Notes: generated from the sequence alone by a model not told the origin. A DNA stretch of 64,000 bases from Demequina sp. TMPB413 (GCF_020447105.2 NZ_CP096184.1:744001-808000), one strand, 5' to 3'. Counted from the stretch's first letter, positions 41,575-51,805 are shown. Program-made: numbers and translations.

Positions 41575-42747
41575 CTACAAAAGAGCTCGACCCGCATCGC
41601 GCAGGCGACCGAGGGCGAAGGCCATCTCAAGCACGTGTGCATCGCGCGTCGACAACACGTCCCAACCGGTCAGTTCCGACACCTTTTTCAGGCGGTACCG
41701 CACGGTGTTGGCGTGGACGAACATGGTGCGCGCGGAGAGTTCAAGCGACCTACCGCAGTCGAGGAAGGTTGCCACCGTCTCTTGTAGGGAACCTCCAGCG
41801 CGCTGGATGGGATCGTAAGCGATCGTCAGGAGCCGATCGCGCGCGCTGGCGTCTCCCACGAGTACCCGTTCCGGCAAGAGGTGGTCGGCAAAGACGGGGC
41901 GCGGGGTGAGCGACCACGCCGGTGCGGCGACCACGCCTGCGAACGCCGCCCGAGTGGATCGAGCGACTTCGAGGAGGGTGACGGCGGGGGGGCCGATGAC
42001 GACAGGTCCCTGTCCAAAGTTCTCGATCATGGAGTGCGCGAGATCTTCGAGCGGCTGGTCGGAGCGTGAGATCACGATCAGATCCTCGCCGTGGATGCCC
42101 ACCATGGCACCGGGGGCTGCCCTGCGCAGGGAGCGTCGCAACTCCGCCGACTGAACCTCGCCGAGCGCACCGTCGGTGTGGCCCACCATCACCAGCGTGG
42201 GACCAGGCTTCCAGCCGAGCGCCGCGGCGCGGGAGGGAAGATCGTCATCGACCTCTCCGCGCACCAGTGCGTCGACCACGAGGGCTTCGAGTCGTGCATC
42301 CCATGCGCCGCGCGACTCAGCGGCTCGTGCGTACACCTCTGCCGCGCTGAATGCCACTTCGCGCGAGTAGCGAAGGATGGCCTCGCGAAGGTGAGCTTCT
42401 CCGCCAGGCGCTGCGAAGTCGTCGGCGTGCTCCTCGACAATCTTCACCACACTACGGACGATGCTCAACGTGTGTTGAAGCGAGATGGAGCGTGCCAGCT
42501 CAGGCGGGGCGGCGGCGAAGACCTCGATGGCGCCCCGATATGAGCCGCCTGGGCTCGCGTACCACGTGACGAACGACGTGATGCCGGCTTGGGCGACCGT
42601 GCCGACCCAGGAACGCTCTTGAGCAGGCAGTTCGCCGAACCATCGGTACTCGGCGTCGAGTTCCCTGAGGGCGGCGGTGGCGAGCTTGCCTGTGCCTGCA
42701 CGGAGCTTGCGCAGGGTGTCGTGCTTGACGTCGGCGGTTGCGACCAT
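41575..42747 (-). CDS. fasR: PucR/FasR-type transcriptional regulator of fatty-acid genes
   Basis: A 390-residue regulator with a GGDEF-like middle (PucR type) and a C-terminal HTH_30: SARTMFVHANTVRYRLKKVS then ELTGWDVLSTRDAHVLEMAF. The gene sits directly upstream of fabD-fabH-acpP-fabF, the same arrangement as FasR in Streptomyces and mycobacteria, where it activates the cluster and senses acyl-CoA. The function is therefore inferred from family and location. Confidence 0.85.
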   Translation of the reverse strand: MVATADVKHDTLRKLRAGTGKLATAALRELDAEYRWFGELPAQERSWVGTVAQAGITSFVTWYASPGGSYRGAIEVFAAAPPELARSISLQHTLSIVRSVVKIVEEHADDFAAPGGEAHLREAILRYSREVAFSAAEVYARAAESRGAWDARLEALVVDALVRGEVDDDLPSRAAALGWKPGPTLVMVGHTDGALGEVQSAELRRSLRRAAPGAMVGIHGEDLIVISRSDQPLEDLAHSMIENFGQGPVVIGPPAVTLLEVARSTRAAFAGVVAAPAWSLTPRPVFADHLLPERVLVGDASARDRLLTIAYDPIQRAGGSLQETVATFLDCGRSLELSARTMFVHANTVRYRLKKVSELTGWDVLSTRDAHVLEMAFALGRLRDAGRALL

Positions 42748-42787
42748 GCACTACAGCATAGGGCGATTTTGTACGACAGGGACAACC

Positions 42788-42813
42788 GAGTGCCCCCACA
42801 ATGGGGGGCACTC
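42788..42813 (-). terminator. Hairpin terminator after aceE
   Basis: GAGTGCCCCC and its complement GGGGGCACTC form a near-perfect stem with a six-base loop, between aceE and fasR. Only short T runs follow on the minus strand, so termination may be partial. The rest of the gap 42748-42920 shows no gene. Confidence 0.6.
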
Positions 42814-42920
42814 AGCCGGAAGAACTACACCAAACCGGTGCATTCGCGGCGCGGCACTCATGGAGTGTCCAGCAATGGCGCGCCGTGTCTTGCACAGGGG
42901 CGAGCCCCGTTCGCTTGGCG

Positions 42921-45635
42921 CTATGCCTCGCCGCCAGCGTTCCCTGACGTCCCCTTGCTCACATCGTGCAACTCGTAGCGCTCGATGGCCCTTGCCGTCG
43001 TGCCGCGCTCCACCTCGCCTCTGCGCTCCAACTGCTGGAGAACGCGCACGGCGGTGGACGGACCGTCGATCTTGAAGAAACGGCGGGCAGCAGCCCTGGT
43101 GTCGGAGAAACCGAAGCCATCGGCGCCCAAGGTGGCGTACTCGCCAGGAATCCAGGCACGCACCTGATCCGGTACCAAGTGGTCGTAGTCCGTCGTCGCA
43201 ACAAACGGTCCAGGCGCGCCCGCGAGCTTGCTCGTGAGGTATGGCGTCCGGGGTTCCTTCTCCGGGTGGAGGAACGCCTCTTGCTCGCAATCAAGGGCTT
43301 CGCGACGCAGTTCGTTCCATGACGTCACTGACCAGACGGAGGCGTGAACGTTCCAGTGAGCCTGGAGAAGTTCTTGGGCCTCGAGAGCCCACGGGACGGC
43401 AACTCCCGACGCCAAGATCTGAGCTTGAGGGCCCTCGCCAGTGGGAGCATCCGCGAACTTGTAGATGCCCTTGATGATGCCCTCGACGTCCACGTTCTCT
43501 GGCTCGGCCGGCTGCTGGATGGGCTCGTTGTAGACCGTCAGGTAATACATGACGTTCTTGTCGCGCCCGTCCTCAGGGCCGTACATGCGCTCGATTCCGT
43601 CCTTGATGATGTGACGGATCTCGTAGCCGAATGCAGGGTCGTACGTCACGACCGCCCGGTTCGTGCCCGCAATCAGCGGCGAATGGCCGTCCGCGTGCTG
43701 CAGGCCCTCTCCCGTGAGCGTGGTGCGGCCGGCGGTGGCGCCAATGATGAATCCGCGAGTGAGCTGATCTCCCGCCGCCCAGAACTGGTCGCCCGTCCGC
43801 TGGAAGCCGAACATCGAGTAGAAGATGTACATCGGGACCATGGGCACGCCATGGGTGGCGTAAGCAGTGCCCACGGCCTGGAACGCGGCGGCAGAACCCG
43901 CCTCATTGATCCCCGTGTGCATGATCTGGCCGGACTCTGACTCCTTGTAGCTGAGCATCAGTTCGCGGTCTACCGGCAGGTAGTTCTGCCCCTGGGTGTT
44001 GAAGATCTTTGCCGACGGGAAGATCGCGTCGAGTCCAAAGGTGCGCGCCTCGTCGGGAATGATCGGCACAATCCGGTGCCCGAAGCTCTTGTCCTTGATG
44101 AGGTCCTTGAGCAGGCGGACGAAGGCCATCGTCGTCGCAACTTCTTGCTTGCCAGATCCCTTGGCCAACAACTCGTAGACGGAGGCATCCGGCAATTCGA
44201 TCGGATCGAAAGACCCACTTCGCTCGGGTACGAAACCGCCGAGCTCTTCGCGGCGCCCCAGCATGTACTTGATCGCCGGGTTGTCGAAGCCTGGGTGGTA
44301 GTAGGGCGGGTTGTACGGGTCCTCGTCGATCTGCTCGTCAGTGAACGGGATGTCAAACGTGTCCCTGAGCACCTTGAGGTCCGCGGCCGCCAGTTTCTTC
44401 ATCTGGTGGGTGGAGTTGCGGGCGGCGAAGTTGGTGCCGAGACCGTAACCCTTGATGGTCTTCGCGAGGATGACGGTGGGCTTGCCATTCTTCTCATGAA
44501 CGGCGCGGGCGTAGGCGGCGTACAACTTGCGGTAGTCGTGACCACCACGCTTGAGCGCCCAGATCTCGTCGTCGGTCATGTCGTTGACGAGTTCCTTGGC
44601 ACGCGGGTCGCCACCAAAGAACTGGTCGCGAATGAATGCGCCAGACTCGGCCCTGAACGTCTGGAAGTCGCCGTCGGGCACCGTGTTCATCAAATTGATG
44701 AGCGCACCGTCGTGGTCGCGGGCGAGCAGCGGGTCCCAGTTGCGGCCCCAGATCACCTTGATGACGTTCCAGCCAGCACCCCTGAAGAAGGCCTCGAGTT
44801 CTTGGATGATCTTGCCGTTGCCTCGCACGGGCCCGTCAAGACGCTGAAGGTTCGCGTTGACGACGAACGTCAGGTTGTCGAGCCGTTGATTGGCCGCGAG
44901 CTGGAGCATTCCGCGCGACTCCGGCTCATCCATCTCGCCGTCGCCGAGGAACGCCCAGGTGTGCTGTTGCGACGTGTCCTTGATTCCACGCAAGTGGAGG
45001 TAGCGGTCGGTCCACGCCTGGTAAATGGCCGACGCGGGGCCGAGACCCATCGACACGGTCGGGAACTCCCACAGTTCCGGCATGAGACGCGGGTGAGGGT
45101 AGGAAGAGAGCCCACGGCCGGCAGCTGACTTCTCTTGGCGGAACGAGTCGAGGTCCTCTTCGCTGAAGCGGCCCTCGACCAGGCCGCGGGCGTACACGCC
45201 TGGCGCAGCGTGACCTTGGAAGTAGATGTGGTCGCCACCGCCCGGGTGGTTCCTGCCTTTGAAGAAGTGGTTGAGGCCCACTTCGTACAGGGTGGCGACG
45301 GAGGCGTAGGAAGAGATGTGTCCGCCCACGCCTTTGCCCGCGGCCTGGGCGCGCGTGACCATGACCGCTGCGTTCCAGCGGATCCAACCGCGGTAGCGAC
45401 GCTCGATCTCTTCGTCACCGGGGAACTCGGGTTCCTCGTCGGCATGGATGGTGTTGACGTAAGGAGTATTGAGGCTCAAGGGCACCATGAGCTGCTTCGA
45501 CGCCGCGTGTTCGACCATGCGATCGATGACGTACTCGGCGCGGGTAGCGCCGCCCTCTTCGATCATGCCATCGAGCGATTCGAGCCACTCGCTGGTCTCT
45601 TCTGGATCCTTGTCGATCGCGCCGTGCTGTGCCAC
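42921..45635 (-). CDS. aceE: Pyruvate dehydrogenase E1 component, homodimeric type
   Basis: A 904-residue thiamine diphosphate enzyme that decarboxylates pyruvate and passes the acetyl group to E2. The TPP motif is [17 protein letters not shown] with [17 protein letters not shown]. Also typical are [20 protein letters not shown] and [20 protein letters not shown]. Length and sequence fit the AceE (not alpha2beta2) type. It supplies acetyl-CoA upstream of the fatty-acid genes. E2 and E3 are not nearby. The start is a GTG. Confidence 0.96.
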   Translation of the reverse strand: MAQHGAIDKDPEETSEWLESLDGMIEEGGATRAEYVIDRMVEHAASKQLMVPLSLNTPYVNTIHADEEPEFPGDEEIERRYRGWIRWNAAVMVTRAQAAGKGVGGHISSYASVATLYEVGLNHFFKGRNHPGGGDHIYFQGHAAPGVYARGLVEGRFSEEDLDSFRQEKSAAGRGLSSYPHPRLMPELWEFPTVSMGLGPASAIYQAWTDRYLHLRGIKDTSQQHTWAFLGDGEMDEPESRGMLQLAANQRLDNLTFVVNANLQRLDGPVRGNGKIIQELEAFFRGAGWNVIKVIWGRNWDPLLARDHDGALINLMNTVPDGDFQTFRAESGAFIRDQFFGGDPRAKELVNDMTDDEIWALKRGGHDYRKLYAAYARAVHEKNGKPTVILAKTIKGYGLGTNFAARNSTHQMKKLAAADLKVLRDTFDIPFTDEQIDEDPYNPPYYHPGFDNPAIKYMLGRREELGGFVPERSGSFDPIELPDASVYELLAKGSGKQEVATTMAFVRLLKDLIKDKSFGHRIVPIIPDEARTFGLDAIFPSAKIFNTQGQNYLPVDRELMLSYKESESGQIMHTGINEAGSAAAFQAVGTAYATHGVPMVPMYIFYSMFGFQRTGDQFWAAGDQLTRGFIIGATAGRTTLTGEGLQHADGHSPLIAGTNRAVVTYDPAFGYEIRHIIKDGIERMYGPEDGRDKNVMYYLTVYNEPIQQPAEPENVDVEGIIKGIYKFADAPTGEGPQAQILASGVAVPWALEAQELLQAHWNVHASVWSVTSWNELRREALDCEQEAFLHPEKEPRTPYLTSKLAGAPGPFVATTDYDHLVPDQVRAWIPGEYATLGADGFGFSDTRAAARRFFKIDGPSTAVRVLQQLERRGEVERGTTARAIERYELHDVSKGTSGNAGGEA

Positions 45636-45890
45636 AGGGGACCTTCCGTTTCGGCGCGAGGTGTCGCGCTCATGTCACATATCGGGGGGTTGCGGGGGTG
45701 CCGCTTACCAGATCATTCTTGCCTCATCCCGGTCCAATGTCACGCCAGGGGGCTTCGCTAGCAGCGTGATCGCGACGGCGGCGACGCGGGCGGGGTGGGG
45801 CTGCGCCGTTGCGACGTGCATGCCGGGACCCGTACTGTGGTCCAATCGAGCGCGAACCGTGCGCTCTTGGACGAAAGGAGCAGGCGGGCC

Positions 45891-46319
45891 GTGGCCACGA
45901 CAGAGGGCTCGGAAGCGCTCGACATCGCAATGGTGTCTCGCCTGGGGTTGACCCGGGAAATGGTTGTACAGGAATTCGGTTACGACAACGATGTGTGCGA
46001 CGCGCTTCGCAGAGCGATCATGTCCGTTACAGGTGAAGACCTGGTGGACGAAGACTACGGTGACGTCACCGACGCGGCGATTGTGTGGTTCCGCGACGGG
46101 GATGACGATCTGGCTGACCTGCTGATGGACGTCCAGTCCCTGCTTGATGGCAGTGCGCAGGTGGTGCTTCTCACCCCGAAGGCTGGCCGACCGGGACACG
46201 TGTTGCCCCGCGACGTCGAAGAAGCGTCCTCGCTTGCGGGGCTGCACGCGACATCGACTTTTGTGGTTGACGAGTCGTGGACGGCTACGCAGCTCGGAGA
46301 AAAGGGCCGCTCGAAGTGA
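45891..46319 (+). CDS. DUF3052 family protein
   Basis: A 142-residue acidic protein from GTG 45891 (VATTEGSEALDIAMVSRLGL), with AAAGGAG nine bases upstream. It contains EMVVQEFGYDNDVCDALRRA and DEDYGDVTDAAIVWFRDGDD, the DUF3052 pattern, found next to aceE or peroxiredoxin genes across actinobacteria. The function is unknown. It is coupled to the peroxiredoxin by a GTGA overlap and diverges from aceE across 255 bases. Confidence 0.88.
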   Translation: MATTEGSEALDIAMVSRLGLTREMVVQEFGYDNDVCDALRRAIMSVTGEDLVDEDYGDVTDAAIVWFRDGDDDLADLLMDVQSLLDGSAQVVLLTPKAGRPGHVLPRDVEEASSLAGLHATSTFVVDESWTATQLGEKGRSK

Positions 46320-46771
46320 CCCACCCCTTGGTGGGTCACACCGCTCCTGAGTTCACGCTCAGCGACCAAGACGGGATCAACGTCTCGCTGTCGTCGTTGC
46401 GGGGGAGCGACGTTCTGCTCGTGTTTGTGCCATGGGCTTTCTCGCCAGTGTGCACTTATGAGTTGGAGCAGTTGCGCGACGCCGACGACTTGCTCAAGTC
46501 CGACGCCAAGGTGATGGTGGTCAATTGCGACTCGAAGTTCGTCAACCAAGAGTGGGCTTACCAGAACGAGTTCGCTGGCACCCTGCTCAGCGACTTCTGG
46601 CCTCACGGGTCGGTGAGTCGCGAGTACGGAGTCTTTGACGAGGAACTGGGCCGTTCCAGGCGCGGCACGTTCCACATCAACGCGGAGGGCGTCATCGACT
46701 GGGCACTCGTGAACCCGACTGGCGATGCGCGCGACCTCGACCAGTACCGCAAGGTGTTGGGACTCATCTAG
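46316..46771 (+). CDS. AhpE-like peroxiredoxin
   Basis: A 151-residue peroxiredoxin that reduces hydroperoxides. The peroxidatic Cys46 is in VFVPWAFSPVCTYELEQLRD, with Ser in place of the usual Thr of PxxxTxxC. The rest (VNCDSKFVNQEWAYQNEFAG, SDFWPHGSVSREYGVFDEEL) fits the one-Cys-like AhpE/alkyl hydroperoxide branch; no clear resolving Cys is seen. The GTG start overlaps the DUF3052 stop. Confidence 0.85.
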   Translation: MTHPLVGHTAPEFTLSDQDGINVSLSSLRGSDVLLVFVPWAFSPVCTYELEQLRDADDLLKSDAKVMVVNCDSKFVNQEWAYQNEFAGTLLSDFWPHGSVSREYGVFDEELGRSRRGTFHINAEGVIDWALVNPTGDARDLDQYRKVLGLI

Positions 46772-46831
46772 ACCGCTCGCACCATGTGCTGCGTCGCGTG
46801 GACCCCTTGTTGATAGGGAACAATGGGGCAA

Positions 46832-46905
46832 GGGCCCTTAGCTCAGTTGGTTAGAGCACTGCGTTTACACCGCAGGTGTCATCGGTTCGAGTCCGGTAGG
46901 GCCCA
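46832..46905 (+). tRNA. tRNA-Val (TAC)
   Basis: A cloverleaf with acceptor GGGCCCT/AGGGCCC, D arm TAGCTCAGTTGGTTAGAGCA, anticodon stem CTGCG/CGCAG, loop TTTACAC with TAC, and T arm ATCGGTTCGAGTCCGGT. CCA is not encoded. Confidence 0.95.
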
Positions 46906-46919
46906 CGGAGGGAGTCACG

Positions 46920-47690
46920 ATGGCGTTGGGGCAGGTCCGTGAGTTGTTCAGCGGCAGCAAGTACGACGCCTACGCCAAGCGCACCGACGCCATCTTGCTC
47001 GCGCTGGGGCTTCTGTTCCTGGTGCTGTGGACGCTCGAGACCGTGCAGCCAGGGCTGCCAAGCCCTGTTCCCGGCCTGATCGGGTCGCTGCTGGGTGTGA
47101 TCTGGCTCGTGTTTCTTGTCGACGTGGCGATCAGAATCTCGCTAGCCCGCAGCTCGTGGCGATTCGTCGTGCGACACCCAATCGACGTCCTTGCAGTGTT
47201 CGTCCCTGCGCTCCGCCCGCTCAAGATACTGTCCGTCTTCACCAACGGCTCCAAGATGCTGCGCGGCCGCGGGGCATTGAACGCGACGCGAGCTGTCGTG
47301 CTCTCGGCTGCGTTGCTGATCTGGATCGCGGCCGTCGCAATCTTGGGCTTTGAACGTGGCGCTCCAGGCGCGAACGTCGAGAACTTTGGCGACGCACTGT
47401 GGTGGGCTCTCGTGACCACGACGACCGTCGGCTACGGCGATTTCTACCCGGTGACGCTTGAAGGACGCGTCGTGTCTTCGGCGCTCATGGTCCTCGGTAT
47501 CTCCCTCATCGGCGTGGTCACCGCATCCGTGGCCGCATGGTTTGTGCGCCTCACCACGGCGGAGTCGGACGAACGCGACGAAGCCTCCATCGCCAAGAAT
47601 GAGCAGGAAATCAAGCGGCTCCACGACAAGATCGACGCGCTCGAGACCAAGATTGACCGCGCGCTCAAAGCGCGAGAATCGGGGGACTGA
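46920..47690 (+). CDS. Voltage-gated-type potassium channel
   Basis: A 256-residue membrane protein. Helices lie at about 24-42, 52-75, 86-105, 125-144 and 182-210, with the pore loop carrying the selectivity filter TTTTVGYGD (166-174). The segment RHPIDVLAVFVPALRPLKIL resembles a weak S4. A C-terminal coiled coil (KNEQEIKRLHDKIDALETKI) probably holds the tetramer. It likely sets potassium conductance and membrane potential. It lies 14 bases after tRNA-Val. Confidence 0.9.
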   Translation: MALGQVRELFSGSKYDAYAKRTDAILLALGLLFLVLWTLETVQPGLPSPVPGLIGSLLGVIWLVFLVDVAIRISLARSSWRFVVRHPIDVLAVFVPALRPLKILSVFTNGSKMLRGRGALNATRAVVLSAALLIWIAAVAILGFERGAPGANVENFGDALWWALVTTTTVGYGDFYPVTLEGRVVSSALMVLGISLIGVVTASVAAWFVRLTTAESDERDEASIAKNEQEIKRLHDKIDALETKIDRALKARESGD

Positions 47691-47692
47691 CC

Positions 47693-48526
47693 ATGACCAC
47701 TGTCGCCGACGTCGTCGCTTGGCTTGAAAGACGCTACCCGCCGCGCCTTGCCGAAGCATGGGACGCCCCAGGCCTGGCGGTGGGGGACCCCGCCAGGGAC
47801 GTCCGGCACGTGCGCTTCGCCGTCGATCCCACGCTTGAGGTCATTCGCGAGGCGATCGCGGCGGGAGCCGACCTGCTGATCACTCATCATCCGCTGATGC
47901 TGCGCGGCGTCACCTCCGTCGCGGCCAACACCGTCAAGGGTGCCGCCGTTCACGCACTGGTGAAGGGGGGTTGCGCGCAGCTGGCCGCTCACACCAACGC
48001 CGACGCTGCCGCCGACGGTGTGGCCGACGCTCTCGCCCAGGCTCTCGGAGTGCGGGTGGAAGGCCCCTTGGTAGCCGCGAGTGGCGAGCCACACCCCGTC
48101 GGTTCTGGGAGGGTCGGCACGATCGAGCCGACCTCCTTGAAGGATTTCGCGGCCGTCGTGGCCGCTGCGCTGCCGGCAACGGCTGCTGGAGTGCTGTACT
48201 CAGGGGACGCCGATGGCGTCATCACCACGGTGGCGGTCGTGGGTGGCTCAGGAGATGCGTATCTTGCCGACGCGGCGGCGGCAGGCGTCGACGCCTACGT
48301 CACCGCCGACCTCCGTCACCACCCTGCGTCGGAGGCGCGCGAGGCCGCGCTCCTCGACGATGGCAGGCCGTACCTGATCAACGTCTCCCACGCGGCCTCC
48401 GAGTCTTTGTGGCTTGCCGCCGCCGCGAGCGAGCTCGCCGAGGCGTTCTCGGTGACCACTTCGGTGAGTACGCTGAACACCGACCCCTGGACCGGCCGCG
48501 CGCCGTCACCCTCGTTCAAGGAGTAA
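47693..48526 (+). CDS. Nif3-like dinuclear metal centre protein
   Basis: A 277-residue Nif3/YbgI protein forming hexameric rings with a two-metal site. It shows VVAWLERRYPPRLAEAWDAP, LLITHHPLMLRGVTSV, LAAHTNADAAADGVADALA, YVTADLRHHPASEAREAAL and NVSHAASESLWLA, which hold the His/Asp/Glu ligands. The function is unsettled; GTP cyclohydrolase-like roles were proposed. It begins an operon with the zinc-ribbon and phosphatase genes, an arrangement common in actinobacteria. Confidence 0.92.
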   Translation: MTTVADVVAWLERRYPPRLAEAWDAPGLAVGDPARDVRHVRFAVDPTLEVIREAIAAGADLLITHHPLMLRGVTSVAANTVKGAAVHALVKGGCAQLAAHTNADAAADGVADALAQALGVRVEGPLVAASGEPHPVGSGRVGTIEPTSLKDFAAVVAAALPATAAGVLYSGDADGVITTVAVVGGSGDAYLADAAAAGVDAYVTADLRHHPASEAREAALLDDGRPYLINVSHAASESLWLAAAASELAEAFSVTTSVSTLNTDPWTGRAPSPSFKE

Positions 48527-48529
48527 ACA

Positions 48530-49270
48530 GTGCCTCAGGCCCCCGTGGCTGACCAGCTCACGCTGCTGACAGTGCAAGACCTCGACACCAAGGTCGACCA
48601 GGCGCGGCACAGGCTCGCGAGTCTTCCTGTGCGTCAGGAACTGGCCGAGTTGACTGCCAGGCTCGCTTCGCTTGAGGAGAGCCGCGTGGAGGCCGCGACG
48701 GCGGTGACGGATGTGCGCCGCGAGGTCACCAAGGCAGAAGACGACGTGGCTACGGTCCGCGCGAGAGCCGACAGGGACAATCAGCGCATGCTGTCTGGCG
48801 CGGGCCTGGCCTCCAAGGAGTTGCAGGCGCTACAGAGTGAACTCGAGGTCCTTGCGAAACGCCAAGGTGCCCTCGAGGAGATCGAGTTGGAGGCGATGCA
48901 GCGGCTTGAGGACGCCGAGGCCGAGGCCGCTCGCGTCGCCGCGGAACTCGACCAGGTGGGCGCGCAAGTGGCAGATGCGCAAGCTCGACTCGACGACGAG
49001 GCCGCCACTATCGAAGCCGAGATCGTCTCGCTCAGTGCTGGTCGCGCGAACGCGGCGGCTGGGCTCGATGAGGCGCTCCTCGCACTCTACGAGAAGCTGC
49101 GCGCCGCCCAAGGTGGCACGGGAGCCGCCGCCCTCAAGCACGGCGCCTGCCAGGGATGTCACATGAGCCTCAACCCAGGTGACCTGGCGCGCATCGAGGC
49201 GGCGCCCGCCGATCAGGTGGTCCGCTGTGAAGAATGCGGAAGGATTCTGGTGCGCGGAGCCACATCGTGA
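48530..49270 (+). CDS. Zinc-ribbon protein with long coiled coil (DUF164 type)
   Basis: A 246-residue protein: a long antiparallel coiled coil (about 15-180, with QVADAQARLDDEAATIEAEI) followed by a C-terminal zinc ribbon, GACQGCHMSLNPGDLARIEA and VRCEECGRILVRG (four Cys). This matches the C4-type zinc-ribbon family near nif3 genes, of the CT398 kind. It may bind RNA or a secretion/flagellar-like partner; the role is unknown. It overlaps the phosphatase gene (GTGA). Confidence 0.9.
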   Translation: MPQAPVADQLTLLTVQDLDTKVDQARHRLASLPVRQELAELTARLASLEESRVEAATAVTDVRREVTKAEDDVATVRARADRDNQRMLSGAGLASKELQALQSELEVLAKRQGALEEIELEAMQRLEDAEAEAARVAAELDQVGAQVADAQARLDDEAATIEAEIVSLSAGRANAAAGLDEALLALYEKLRAAQGGTGAAALKHGACQGCHMSLNPGDLARIEAAPADQVVRCEECGRILVRGATS

Positions 49271-50055
49271 CCGATCCTGATGCCGCCGTCGTCGGGGACA
49301 CACCCGTCGCCCGCAACACACCGAGCGCCCTCCCTCGACCGTCGTCTCCGCTCTTCCAGGTGGCGGGCGTCGAACTGCTGAACCCCTTGACGCTCGTCCT
49401 GGTGCGGCACGGGGTGACGGACATGACCGTCACCCACCAGCTGTCGGGTTCTGGCGTCCCAGGCCCTTCCCTGAACGCCGTCGGACGCGTCCAGGCCGCG
49501 AAGGCCGCCGATGCTATCCATGCGATCGGTCGACGCCGGTGGCCCTCCGTCGCGAAGGTGAGCAGGGTGATGGCTTCGCCGTTGGTGCGTACTCAAGAGA
49601 CGGCGGCCGCTATTGGCAGGCGACTCGGGATGCATCCAGAGACGGAAGGCCGTCTAAGGGAGATCCACTTTGGCGCCTGGGAGGGTCGGACCGCGGAGGA
49701 GATCGCGGCCGAGGATCGCGACATCATGCACCGCTGGCGCTTTGGCGAGATTCCGGCCGAGGGCGGCGAGTCCTTCGCTGACGTGGCCGACAGGGTCGAC
49801 GCCCTTCTCGTGGATCTCGCTTCCCAGCACGCGCAAGCGGCGTCCGCAGGCGAGGACGCCGCGCGAACGTGGGTGGCTGTCTCGCACGCCGTGGCCATCA
49901 AGTGCGCAGTAGGCGTGTCGATGGGAATGCCGATGGACAGGTGGGGGGCGATCTGGCCCGTTCCCGCCTCGTTGACCGTCTTGCAATTGCGCGTGTCACG
50001 TGAAGGCAGAATCGTCGAAAGGCATCTGATGTCCGTAGGCTCACCCACGGATTAG
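49267..50055 (+). CDS. Histidine phosphatase family protein
   Basis: A 262-residue protein of the phosphoglycerate mutase-like fold. The catalytic motif is LVLVRHGVTDMTVTHQLSG with the phospho-His in RHG; the second His is in WVAVSHAVAIKCA. VSRVMASPLVRTQETAAAIG and IHFGAWEGRTAEEI complete the pattern. In mycobacteria the homologous phosphatase domain is fused to RNase H; here no RNase H domain is present. The family covers GpgP, CobC and general phosphatases, so the substrate is open. The GTG 49267 start overlaps the previous stop. Confidence 0.85.
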   Translation: MTDPDAAVVGDTPVARNTPSALPRPSSPLFQVAGVELLNPLTLVLVRHGVTDMTVTHQLSGSGVPGPSLNAVGRVQAAKAADAIHAIGRRRWPSVAKVSRVMASPLVRTQETAAAIGRRLGMHPETEGRLREIHFGAWEGRTAEEIAAEDRDIMHRWRFGEIPAEGGESFADVADRVDALLVDLASQHAQAASAGEDAARTWVAVSHAVAIKCAVGVSMGMPMDRWGAIWPVPASLTVLQLRVSREGRIVERHLMSVGSPTD

Positions 50056-50076
50056 GGTCAGCCGCTAAGGAGGCAC

Positions 50077-50583
50077 ATGATGTCCAATGCTTGGAATGGG
50101 CCGGTGACGGTGTGGACGGAGCCGACGCTGGCGTCGGTGGTGCGCGTCGCGGGCAGGGGCCTCCTTGCGGCGGTGTGGGGAACCGCGGCCATGCTCGTGC
50201 CATGGGCGCTGCTATCGACGCTGTTCTGGGTCTTCTCTGCGGTCGCGTTCCTCCATGCCGTGCTCGCCATCGTCAACCTCGTTCGCAATGGCGGAGTCTT
50301 GCTGAGACTCACCAGCGAGGGAACCCTTGAGTGGCCGCAGTCCTATCAGGAAACCTGGTTGCGCAGGCCGCGCGAATGGGTGGACGGAAAGGTGATCACG
50401 GTCGTGGAGCACCCCACGCTGCCCGTGAAGTCACACGTGGAGCCGCGCGTGACGCTCAAGGGCGAGACGCATGACTTGCTGAACCTTCCGCTCCACCGAG
50501 CCAGCCCCATTGACTTTGCGAAGACTGTCAACGAGATCGTTGCCGAGCAAGGCATCGTCCTGAAGGCCTACGGCAAGCCTTAA
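50077..50583 (+). CDS. Membrane-associated protein of unknown function
   Basis: A 168-residue protein with two hydrophobic helices (AAVWGTAAMLVPWALLSTLF and VFSAVAFLHAVLAIVNLV) followed by a soluble C-terminal part (TVVEHPTLPVKSHVEPRVTL). No family is recognised. AAGGAGG precedes the ATG. It converges with the YaaA gene, overlapping it by 4 bases. Confidence 0.65.
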   Translation: MMSNAWNGPVTVWTEPTLASVVRVAGRGLLAAVWGTAAMLVPWALLSTLFWVFSAVAFLHAVLAIVNLVRNGGVLLRLTSEGTLEWPQSYQETWLRRPREWVDGKVITVVEHPTLPVKSHVEPRVTLKGETHDLLNLPLHRASPIDFAKTVNEIVAEQGIVLKAYGKP

Positions 50584-51353
50584 GCGCCGACCACCAGGGT
50601 CAGTTGATCGGGGCCCTTGCTCCGCTCCTCCAGGACGACGTCCACGAGAGCTGCGCCGATGAGGCCAGCGGCTGCGTCGGCAACGTCTTGGGGTGTCTGT
50701 GGGGCGGTCTCGTAGCTCATGAGGTGAGCCGTGAGCAGTCCGCGGGTGTGCTTGGCCATGTGACTGACCACGGTGCGGCGCCCGTCGAGTTCACGCAGCA
50801 CGCGCACCGCGACCCACGGCGTGTCGCGGGGAGTCCAGGCCGCCGCGTTGGAGCTCGAACGGCAGTCCACCACCACGGAGCCGGCGGCCAGGGCGGTGAG
50901 ATGAGGGTCGAGGCGCTTCTTCCAGAGGGTCGCCAAGCCGCCGACGCGGGGGAGGGACGTCGACATCGACAGCCGGTAGGCGGGGATGAGGTCGGCGGGG
51001 GAGACGGCTCCCCAGAGCGCCGAGATGATCCTGATGCGTTGCTGGGCGCGCAGCATTGTGGCGTCGTCCCACTCCGACATGTGTGCCGCGTCGTAGAGAA
51101 CCCCCGAGTACACGGCGGCTGCGGGGGCTGCAGGCTCTGACCATAGGCGGGTATTGCGCGCCACGTCGTCGGCGAGCGAGGGGCCCACGTCGAGAACCTT
51201 CAGCGCGTTTCTTTGGCCGCTGACCTTGGCGAGGGTGTCGCCGACCCGGCGCCTCGCATCGGCGAGTCCTGCGTGGCTGAGCGCGCTCAGATCGACGGGC
51301 TTGCCCACAGTGGCTGGGGTCTTGCCTTCGGAGGGAGGGAGCAGCACGAGCAC
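50580..51353 (-). CDS. yaaA: YaaA family peroxide stress protein
   Basis: A 257-residue protein beginning LVLLPPSEGKTPATVGKPVD, the family hallmark, with VAVRVLRELDGRRTVVSHMA and AKHTRGLLTAHLMSY near the end. YaaA proteins lower intracellular free iron and so limit Fenton damage; some act on DNA structures. The start is GTG 51353, just before the RNase P RNA gene, which runs the other way. Confidence 0.88.
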   Translation of the reverse strand: MLVLLPPSEGKTPATVGKPVDLSALSHAGLADARRRVGDTLAKVSGQRNALKVLDVGPSLADDVARNTRLWSEPAAPAAAVYSGVLYDAAHMSEWDDATMLRAQQRIRIISALWGAVSPADLIPAYRLSMSTSLPRVGGLATLWKKRLDPHLTALAAGSVVVDCRSSSNAAAWTPRDTPWVAVRVLRELDGRRTVVSHMAKHTRGLLTAHLMSYETAPQTPQDVADAAAGLIGAALVDVVLEERSKGPDQLTLVVGA

Positions 51354-51376
51354 GCGCTACACCCTATGCTTGAGCC

Positions 51377-51752
51377 GCGGATGAGTTGGCCAGGCGGTCG
51401 CGTTGTGGGGAAACCCGCACCGAGGAACGTCCGGGCTCCGTAGAGCAGGGTGATGGCTAATGACCACCCGGGGCGACCCGCGGGAAAGTGCCACAGAAAA
51501 CAACCGCCTCCGGCCTCGGCCGGCGGTAAGGGTGAAAAGGTGAGGTAAGAGCTCACCGCGGCGCTGGTGACAGCGTCGGTCAGGGTAAACCCCACCCGGA
51601 GCAAGACCAGACAGGATGCGTTTGAGGGCTGCTCGCCCGAGCATCCGGGTAGGTTGCTAGAGGCGTGCGGCAACGTACGTCGTAGATGGATGGCCGCCCG
51701 TTACCTCCTTGGAGGCAACGACAGAACCCGGCGTATCGGCCAACTCATCCGC
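51377..51752 (+). ncRNA. rnpB: RNase P RNA, bacterial type A
   Basis: The ends form a perfect 15-base P1 helix (GCGGATGAGTTGGCC at 51377 and its complement ending at 51752). Conserved core blocks are present: GAGGAACGTCCGGGCTCC (from 51422), CCACAGAAAACAACCGCC (from 51491) and the 3' ACAGAACCCGGCGTAT (from 51721), followed by CGGCC. The order of helices is that of type A. The RNA is the catalytic part of the enzyme that trims tRNA 5' ends. It lies between YaaA and the SDR gene. Confidence 0.97.
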
Positions 51753-51805
51753 CTGATCGCTCACCACAATTCACGTCCTCCTTGGCGACGGGGCACAGTA
51801 GTGGC